A stretch of DNA of 41,373 bases from Thermoguttaceae bacterium. Lineage in GTDB: Bacteria; Planctomycetota; Planctomycetia; Pirellulales; Thermoguttaceae. The notes under the pieces were generated by a model. That model was not told where the DNA came from and ran no database searches. It saw nothing but the letters and a program-made list of their open reading frames with translations. Both the position numbers and the translations under genes were made by a program. Shown here one piece after another: positions 32,968 through 39,477 of this stretch; positions within the stretch are counted from its first letter, which is position 1; the number at the start of each line of letters is the position of its first letter. The DNA lies in NCBI GenBank assembly GCA_017436025.1, contig JAFSDX010000173.1, positions 1-41,373 on the forward strand, written 5' to 3'.

Positions 32968-35900
32968 ATGCGGTTCAACGCTTACCCGACCTCCGATTTT
33001 TACGCGATCGACGACGCGCGGCTCTCGTCCGTCGATCTCCGCAAACGCTCGTTTTTCTCGTCGGCTCGCAAGTCGAGCGCGACGACGTTCGTTTCGTTCC
33101 TTGCGTTTTGCCTTTTTGCGTCGAGCGAAACCGCGTTCGCTCAAACGCCGGCTCCGTTGACCCCGGAAGAAGTTTCCGGTTCCTCGCTCCGCGATTTCGA
33201 CGCTTTCGCCGCGCTCGACGACGATTACCTACGCAACCCGGACGGCGGCGTCGTTCCGACCGACAAAGACGCCGATTGGTTCCCGGAAATGTCGTTGGCC
33301 GGCCCGAACGCGAAAAAGCCGCAAACGAACGGCGTTCGCGTCATTTCGTTCGAAGGCGACAAGGTAACGACGGAAACGCGCGGCGCCCAAACTGCGCAAA
33401 ACCCCCAATCTACCTCGCAAACGCGAAACGCCCAAACTGCGCAAAACGCGCCTCAAACGCAAAATCCGCAAACGGCGCGCCCGGCGCAATCCCCGCAAAA
33501 CGCTCAAACTCGCCAAGCGTCCGCGCCCGGCGTCGTTTCCGCTCGTTACGAAGCCGTTCCGAACGCTCCGAATCGCGTCGCGCCGACGTCCGCGGGTTTC
33601 GCCGACTACCGCCCCGCGCCGACGCAAACGGAACAAGTTCCGCAAACCGCCCAAATCCCCCAAACAACCGGCGGTTTCGAAGACTTCGCGCTTCCGCAAA
33701 CGACGCAAGCCGCCCAAATCCCCCAAACGACCGGCGGATTCGAAGACTTCGCGCTTCCGCAAACGACGCAAACCGCCCAAATCCCCCAAACAACCGGCGG
33801 TTTCGAAGGGTTCGCGCTTCCCCAAACGACGACGCCCCGCGTCGAAACGGTCGCCGCCGCTCCGGACGTCGCGCCGCGCGCCGATTTCCCGACCGCTCCG
33901 GCGAACGTTTCGCTCGACTTCGCCCTCCCGACCGCGTCCGACGACGCCGGTTTCTCCGGCCCGGAAGTCGTTTTGCCGTCCGCCGACTCGCCGATTAATT
34001 CGCCGAACAACGCTTCGGAGGAAGTCCGCCGCCACTTCGACGAGTTCGTCGCTCCGGTCGAACCGTCCCAACCGGCGATTTCGCTCGAAAGCGGAAAACC
34101 GGTCGAAACCGCCGAAACGACGCCGGAAGAAGTCGCTCCGGTCGCGCGTTCGCTCGAAGAAGCGCGCCTTTCGGAAGAAGACGAACAAAAGTTGATCGTC
34201 GAAGACGTCCGCGTCTCCGGACTCGAAATGACGACGCAACAGTTCAACCAAATCATCAAAACCCGGATCGGCGCTCGTTTTAGCCGCCAACGTCTCGAAG
34301 AGGACAAACGCGCGCTCCTGCAAACGAAGCAATTCGTCGACGTCGCGATTTCCACCTCTTGGCGCCCCGACGCGCCGGACAAGGTCGTCGTCAACTTCGA
34401 CCTGACGCCGCGCCGGATGATGCGTTACGTCAAAATCGTCGGCAACCGCAAAATCGCTAAAATCGACATTCTCGACGAACTCGGTATCAAACCGGGCGAA
34501 ACGCGGATGGACCCTTACGAAGTCGAAAACGGTCGCCTCCGCATTATCGAACTTTACAAAAGTAAGGATTATCCGGAGCCGCACGTCGAAATTTTACGCG
34601 GCGACCGCCCGGAAGACGTCGGCGTTTTTTACCTCGTCGACGAAGGACGCAAGCAAAAAGTCCTTAGCACGAAGTTCGTCGGCAACACGATCGCCAGCTC
34701 GACGCGCCTCCGCAGCCTCGTTACCGTCAAACCCGGTTTCCTTTACTTCATCGGCGGCGCTTTCACGCGCGAACGGTTGGACGAAGACGCCGCGAAACTT
34801 CGAGAATATTACCGCGCGCTCGGCTTTTTCGACGCTCGCGTCGACGCTTGGTACGAAGAGGGCGAAGGGTTCGCCGGACTCGGCAAGGAAAACGCTTGGG
34901 TTTCCGTTCGGTTTATCATCGACGAAGGCCCGCGTTACAAAATTCGCAATTTCATTTTCGAAGGAAATAAAGTCGTCAAAACCGACGAACTGAAAAAGCT
35001 CCTGAAAGTGAAACCGGGTTCGCCGTATAATCAAACGGAAATCGAACTCGACCGAATCGCGCTCCGTTACAAATATCAAGACTTGGGCTACGTTCGCGCC
35101 GACGTCGTTCCGACGCAACTTTTCGCGGACGAGCCGGGCGTCGTCGATATTCGTTACACGATTACGGAAGACCACCGTTACCGCGTTCGCGACGTCATCG
35201 TCGATTACGTCGGCACGGAGTCGCGCACGATGACCTCGGTCGTCTTGAATATGCTCGACGTCGCGCCGGGCGAACTCCTCAACGGGAAAAAAATCCGAAT
35301 GAGCGAGAACACGCTCCGCCAATCCGGCTACTTCAACGACAAACCGAACGAAGGCCAACTCCCGGAAATCGCGGTCGTTCCGGACGAAAGCCGCTCTTTC
35401 CGCGTTCGCTCCGACGCCGCCGCCAACGCCGGCAAGAACGTCAGCGTCGTCAAGGAAGCGCGCCGTTTCGACGAAGACGGGAACGAAATTCCGCTCGAAG
35501 ACGCTCAAAAAAACGACGCCGAAAACGCCGAAAAAAGCAAAAAATCCTATTTTAACGGCAAACTTCGCGAAACCGGCGGCGACGCGGCGACCGGCGCTCC
35601 GTTGAGCCAAACCGCGCGTCCCGCCGAGCTTCGCCAAGTCGCCTATTCCGCCCCGTCTTCCCCGTCGGTCGCCGACGACGCGAGCGCCGCGTCTTACCGG
35701 GCTTACGCTCCGTCGGCCTATTCGGCGCCCCCGACGCAACCGACGGCGCCCGCTTCCGCGCCGGTCGTTCGAGCGCAAACGCGGCAAATTCCGACCGGAT
35801 TCTCGAACGTTACGACGCAAAACGGCGGAAACGCAAACGGCGACGGCGACTACGCTTACGCCGGTTATCGGGCTTACGACGACGGTTCGGCCCCCGCCGC

Positions 35901-37131
35901 GCCGTCCCAGTACGCCGATTCCTCGAATTACGCGTCCGCCGACGTTTCGCTCGCCGCCGACGACGAAGATTCCGCGCCCGGTTTCGCGGACGGCGTCTAC
36001 GGCTCCGTCGGGGAAGAAATCCTCGACCCGATCGTTCCGGACGACGAAATTTACGACGGCGACGTGTTGGTCAAGGTGCAAGAGGGCCGCACCGGGATGT
36101 TCCAAGCCTCGATCGGCGTCAACTCCGACTACGGGCTCGTCGGGAACGTCAGTTTCACCGAACGCAACTTCAATATGTTCCGCTTGCCGACCAGTTTTTG
36201 GCGCGCCGACGGTTGGAAGGACGCGTTCCGCGGCGGCGGTCAAATTTTCAGCGCGCAAGCGAGTCCCGGCGACAAAGTCCAACGTTACTCGGTCTCTTGG
36301 GACGTTCCTTACGTCTTCAACACGAAGTACACGTTCGGCGTTACCGGTCTTTACGGCGACCACTCCTACGACGATTGGTTCGAATCGCGTTACGGCGGCG
36401 AGCTGCGCCTCGGTCGACAATGGACGCCCCGTTTTTCGACGACCGCGAACTTCGGCCTTTACAACGTCAAAATTAAAGACCCGTCGGTCTCGTTCGTTCC
36501 GGACTTAACGTCCGCGCTCGGACGACACGATATGTACACGATCGGCCTCACCGCGACCTACGACACGCGCAACCACCCGTTCACGCCGTCGGCCGGTTAC
36601 CTCGTCAAAGGCTCGATCGAGCAAGTCCTCGGCGACTACCAATTCCCGCGAACGAGCCTCGACGCCCGTTATTACAAAACGCTCCGCAAACGTTTCGACG
36701 GTTCCGGACGTTGGGTTCTCGGACTCTCGTCGCACGTCGGTTGGACCGGCGACGACACGCCGATTTACGAACGTTATTTCGGCGGCGGTTCGCAAACCAT
36801 TCGCGGGTTCGAGTACCGCGAAGTAACGCCGCGTTACGCCAACACTTACTTCGGCGTCGGCGGCAACTTCGAATTTTACAACACCGCCGAACTGTTGATT
36901 CCGGTCTCCGGCGGCGACGAGTTCCAGCTCGCGTTCTTCGTCGACGCCGGGACGGTCGCGAAAAATATCGACGATTGGGGGACGTTCCGCGTCGCGCCCG
37001 GTTTCGGGTTCCGTTTCGCGATTCCGATGCTCGGCCCGGCTCCGCTCGCGCTCGACTTTACCTTCCCGGTCGTCTCGGACGATTCGGACGTCAAACAGGT
37101 ATTCAGCTTCAGCGTCCAAGGCGCCCGTTAA
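32968..37131 (+). CDS. bamA: Outer-membrane protein assembly factor BamA with large insertions
   Basis: This 1387-residue Omp85 protein inserts beta-barrel proteins into the outer membrane. A signal peptide ends near SETAFAQ (about residue 58). A Gln/Pro/Thr/Ala-rich region (about 135-400) with a 21-residue repeat (228-290) precedes five POTRA domains (about 408-805; first strands LIVEDVRVSG, MRYVKIVGNRKI, KVLSTKFVGN, IRNFIFEGNKV, YRVRDVIVDYVG). A second insertion of some 220 residues, rich in Ala/Pro/Ser/Tyr, separates POTRA5 from the barrel (about 1033-1387). The barrel carries the IRGFEYR motif (about 1278-1284) and ends VFSFSVQGAR. Typical BamA is about 800 residues. The ATG at 32968 has AAAGG 10 bases upstream. 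Confidence 0.93.
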   Translation: MRFNAYPTSDFYAIDDARLSSVDLRKRSFFSSARKSSATTFVSFLAFCLFASSETAFAQTPAPLTPEEVSGSSLRDFDAFAALDDDYLRNPDGGVVPTDKDADWFPEMSLAGPNAKKPQTNGVRVISFEGDKVTTETRGAQTAQNPQSTSQTRNAQTAQNAPQTQNPQTARPAQSPQNAQTRQASAPGVVSARYEAVPNAPNRVAPTSAGFADYRPAPTQTEQVPQTAQIPQTTGGFEDFALPQTTQAAQIPQTTGGFEDFALPQTTQTAQIPQTTGGFEGFALPQTTTPRVETVAAAPDVAPRADFPTAPANVSLDFALPTASDDAGFSGPEVVLPSADSPINSPNNASEEVRRHFDEFVAPVEPSQPAISLESGKPVETAETTPEEVAPVARSLEEARLSEEDEQKLIVEDVRVSGLEMTTQQFNQIIKTRIGARFSRQRLEEDKRALLQTKQFVDVAISTSWRPDAPDKVVVNFDLTPRRMMRYVKIVGNRKIAKIDILDELGIKPGETRMDPYEVENGRLRIIELYKSKDYPEPHVEILRGDRPEDVGVFYLVDEGRKQKVLSTKFVGNTIASSTRLRSLVTVKPGFLYFIGGAFTRERLDEDAAKLREYYRALGFFDARVDAWYEEGEGFAGLGKENAWVSVRFIIDEGPRYKIRNFIFEGNKVVKTDELKKLLKVKPGSPYNQTEIELDRIALRYKYQDLGYVRADVVPTQLFADEPGVVDIRYTITEDHRYRVRDVIVDYVGTESRTMTSVVLNMLDVAPGELLNGKKIRMSENTLRQSGYFNDKPNEGQLPEIAVVPDESRSFRVRSDAAANAGKNVSVVKEARRFDEDGNEIPLEDAQKNDAENAEKSKKSYFNGKLRETGGDAATGAPLSQTARPAELRQVAYSAPSSPSVADDASAASYRAYAPSAYSAPPTQPTAPASAPVVRAQTRQIPTGFSNVTTQNGGNANGDGDYAYAGYRAYDDGSAPAAPSQYADSSNYASADVSLAADDEDSAPGFADGVYGSVGEEILDPIVPDDEIYDGDVLVKVQEGRTGMFQASIGVNSDYGLVGNVSFTERNFNMFRLPTSFWRADGWKDAFRGGGQIFSAQASPGDKVQRYSVSWDVPYVFNTKYTFGVTGLYGDHSYDDWFESRYGGELRLGRQWTPRFSTTANFGLYNVKIKDPSVSFVPDLTSALGRHDMYTIGLTATYDTRNHPFTPSAGYLVKGSIEQVLGDYQFPRTSLDARYYKTLRKRFDGSGRWVLGLSSHVGWTGDDTPIYERYFGGGSQTIRGFEYREVTPRYANTYFGVGGNFEFYNTAELLIPVSGGDEFQLAFFVDAGTVAKNIDDWGTFRVAPGFGFRFAIPMLGPAPLALDFTFPVVSDDSDVKQVFSFSVQGAR
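33649..33837 (+). repeat. 63-bp in-frame tandem repeat, 3 copies, in bamA
   Basis: Units at 33649, 33712 and 33775 encode AQIPQTTGGFEDFALPQTTQ plus one residue. The third is slightly diverged at its end. They lie between the signal peptide and the first POTRA domain. Confidence 0.9.
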
Positions 37132-37180
37132 TCGCCGCCGACGCCGACGCGCGCCTCGCCGTTAAAATCCCCAAAACGCA

Positions 37181-37215
37181 AAAAACGGCGCTCGTTCCCT
37201 CGCGAAACGAGCGCC
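37181..37215 (-). terminator. Intrinsic terminator of the small secreted-protein gene
   Basis: A perfect 10-bp stem (37187-37196 and 37206-37215, arm GGCGCTCGTT, 9-base loop) is followed on the minus strand by GTTTTTTG. It lies 64 bases after the minus-strand stop at 37279 and also sits 55 bases after the bamA stop, where it could act weakly on the plus strand. Confidence 0.75.
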
Positions 37216-37278
37216 GACGGCGTTTCTTGCGCGACGCGTCTTCGCCAATCCGCGCGACCGCTTCCTTTTCGCCGTCCC

Positions 37279-37842
37279 TTACTTTTTACCTATTTTCTCC
37301 ACCTTGTCGTTTTCCGCGAACCGAACGGCGCGAACGCGACCTCGCGGGACGGCGAACTCGACGCCGAACGCTCGAATCCAAACGCGGCGCCGATCGATTT
37401 TCAGCGTTTCGCCGTCGAACTCGTCGCCGTTGCGGAGCCAAAAACGGTCGCGGTCGCGAGCCCCGGGCGCCTCCCAAATTTCGACGCAAAACGCCTCCGC
37501 CGCGCTCGGGTCGACCGGCGGCAAAAACAGGATCGCGTCGCCGGGCCGCCTCGACGTTCGTTCGCGACGGTCGCGCCGCCGATCTTCCGTTTCGATTCCG
37601 GTCGAATCGACCGCGACGATTTTGCCGACCGCCGCGACGGAGGCGAGCGCCGAACGTTCGTCGTCTTCGTCGCCGACTTTTTTTCTCCCGTCGGACGCCC
37701 GCAAAATCCAATCGTCCCCCGGATTCGGCAAACTCGACGCGACTTGCGCCGTTTCGCTTAATCGCTCCGCCGCGACGTTTTCCGTTCCCAACGCGACGCA
37801 CCCCAAAAGCGCCGCCGACGCCCAAAACGCTCGTTTCGCCAT
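37279..37842 (-). CDS. Small secreted protein of unknown function, planctomycete type
   Basis: This 187-residue protein has a signal peptide (MAKRAFWASAALLGCVALG, cleaved near NVAA). The C-terminal part (LRNGDEFDGETLKIDRRRVW, then FAVPRGRVRAVRF) resembles a short beta-domain found in many planctomycete secreted proteins, where an NGD-x-hydrophobic-GE strand is followed by an IPR-x-RV strand. No function is known to me. The frame is open to 37947, but the ATG at 37842 has GGAGG 9 bases upstream and a promoter ending just before it, which fixes the start. Confidence 0.75.
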   Translation of the reverse strand: MAKRAFWASAALLGCVALGTENVAAERLSETAQVASSLPNPGDDWILRASDGRKKVGDEDDERSALASVAAVGKIVAVDSTGIETEDRRRDRRERTSRRPGDAILFLPPVDPSAAEAFCVEIWEAPGARDRDRFWLRNGDEFDGETLKIDRRRVWIRAFGVEFAVPRGRVRAVRFAENDKVEKIGKK

Positions 37843-37866
37843 TTTACCCAACCTCCCCAACTTTCT

Positions 37867-37894
37867 ATTATAACGCCGTTTTCCGAAAAAACAA
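37867..37894 (-). promoter_or_regulatory. Sigma-70 promoter of the small secreted-protein gene
   Basis: On the minus strand TTGTTT (37894-37889), a 16-base spacer and TATAAT (37872-37867). The leader would be only about 20 bases, just enough for the GGAGG site. Confidence 0.65.
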
Positions 37895-38092
37895 CCGGCG
37901 CGGCCCCGTCGCCTTAAGTCAAAACAGGCAAATTTTACCAAAAACAACGATTATTCCAATTTCTCTAAATTTCACGGCTCTTCGCGTCGATATAACGATT
38001 AACAACGTTAAGCGTTTCCGCGTTTTTCACCGTCGAAAAGCGCGTTTCCCCCCCTTGCCCCTTATCTTAAAAGACTTGTCCGCGAGGTAAAA

Positions 38093-39310
38093 ATGAAAAA
38101 ATATTGGAAAACTTTGTCGCTCGTCGGTTCGATCGCGACGTTGAGCGCGTCGACGGCGTTCGGTCAAACCGGTTATTTCGGATATAACGGCGGCGCTTGC
38201 GCCCCGAACTGCGAACTTCCGCCCGTTTGCGAACCGGTCGCCCCGGCTTGCGAACCCGTTTGCGCTCCCGTTTGCGACGTTCCGCCCGCCGCTTGCGAGC
38301 CGACTTGCGACGTCGCGCCCTGCGAACCGTCCTGCGGCCCGGCGCTCGGTTGCGATCCGTATTGCGGCCCCGGTTACGGTTATTGCGGTTTTGGCGGTTG
38401 CGCGCCCTGTTACGACCTCGCCGCGCTCGTCGGCGGCGCGCTCGACGTCGCGACCGCGCCGTTCCATTGGGCCGCCGCGATGTTGACCGAAGGGATTTAC
38501 CCGGACTGCGGTTGCGCGCCGCGTCCGCCGAAAATCAACTGCGACCCCTGCGATATGTGCGGCAACTTCGTCGGCGGTTGCGGCGAAGAATGCGAAACGC
38601 CCGTTTGCGCGAACGGTTACAACGGTTACGCCGGTTACAACGGCGGTTACGCGAACAATTACGGCGGCGGTTACGGCTACGACGCGGGCTCTTACCCGGT
38701 CGGCGCCTACGATTCGGAGGCTTACGACGTGTCGCCGACTCGCCAAAAAGCGCCGTCGAGCGCCGCTCCGACGTCTTCCCGCGTCGCGCCGGAAACGCTT
38801 CCTCGCGAAGCGGTTCAACGCGGCGGCCTCTCGCAAGCGCCGCGTTACCGCCGTCCTTCTTTCGCGTTCGGGTCGTTCGACGTCCAAACGCTCGTCGGCA
38901 ACAAACGGCAAGCGCCGAAATTCGCGCCGGTCGAACCGCTTCCGCCGACGCGCGACGGTCGTTACGAAGAGGAATACGTCGTTCAAACGTTCGCGCCGAA
39001 CGCCTCGCAAATTCGCCAAGTTTCCGGTTTAACGCAAACGACGCAAAACGCGCAAGTTCGCCAAGCCGCCGTCGTCCCGCATTCGACGGAGCTTAAGCAA
39101 AACGCCCGTCGTCCGCAAACGACGCAGATTCGCCAAAGCGCCCGTTACCCGCAGTCGACGCAAACCGTCGTCCCGAACGTCCCGAACGTCCGCTCGGCGC
39201 AACCGGTCGTCCGCCAAATCGCCGACGCGACGCCGGTCGTCGAAGAACGCGCGACCGGTCGCCCGCGAACCTTCGGTCAAGTTCGCCCGAACCCGACGAA
39301 CGCTCGCTAA
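38093..39310 (+). CDS. Cysteine-rich secreted envelope protein
   Basis: This 405-residue protein has a clear signal peptide (MKKYWKTLSLVGSIATLSAS, cleaved after TAFGQ). Mature residues up to about 185 contain 23 cysteines in CEPVC/CDPYC-like spacing with Pro, followed by a Tyr/Gly/Asn-rich segment (YNGYAGYNGGYANNYGGGYG). A Gln/Arg/Thr/Ser-rich tail with repeated QTTQ and IRQ motifs makes up the rest. This composition suggests a disulfide-linked structural or surface protein, and planctomycete envelopes are known to be rich in cysteine. No enzyme domain is seen. The next gene, 167 bases on, has a near-identical signal cleavage site (TAFGQ) and a thioredoxin fold. The upstream ribosome-binding site is GAGG, 6 bases before the ATG. 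Confidence 0.8.
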   Translation: MKKYWKTLSLVGSIATLSASTAFGQTGYFGYNGGACAPNCELPPVCEPVAPACEPVCAPVCDVPPAACEPTCDVAPCEPSCGPALGCDPYCGPGYGYCGFGGCAPCYDLAALVGGALDVATAPFHWAAAMLTEGIYPDCGCAPRPPKINCDPCDMCGNFVGGCGEECETPVCANGYNGYAGYNGGYANNYGGGYGYDAGSYPVGAYDSEAYDVSPTRQKAPSSAAPTSSRVAPETLPREAVQRGGLSQAPRYRRPSFAFGSFDVQTLVGNKRQAPKFAPVEPLPPTRDGRYEEEYVVQTFAPNASQIRQVSGLTQTTQNAQVRQAAVVPHSTELKQNARRPQTTQIRQSARYPQSTQTVVPNVPNVRSAQPVVRQIADATPVVEERATGRPRTFGQVRPNPTNAR

Positions 39311-39425
39311 CAACGCTTCATTTTACGCCGACTCGCTATTTTAACGCGAAATCGACGTTCTCCAACGCCCCTAAGCGCGCCGACGCCGTTCGACGCGCCC
39401 TTCCCCTTCGAAAATTTCGCGACGC

Positions 39426-39445
39426 CGACCGCTCGAACGCGGTCG
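39426..39445 (+). promoter_or_regulatory. Hairpin or operator-like inverted repeat before the thioredoxin-fold gene
   Basis: A perfect 7-bp inverted repeat (CGACCGC and GCGGTCG) with a 6-base loop lies 32 bases before the ATG at 39478. It could be a weak terminator of the preceding gene, an operator or an mRNA structure. Confidence 0.35.
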
Positions 39446-39477
39446 CGTCTCCGCTCGATATTAAGGAGATTAAGTCA

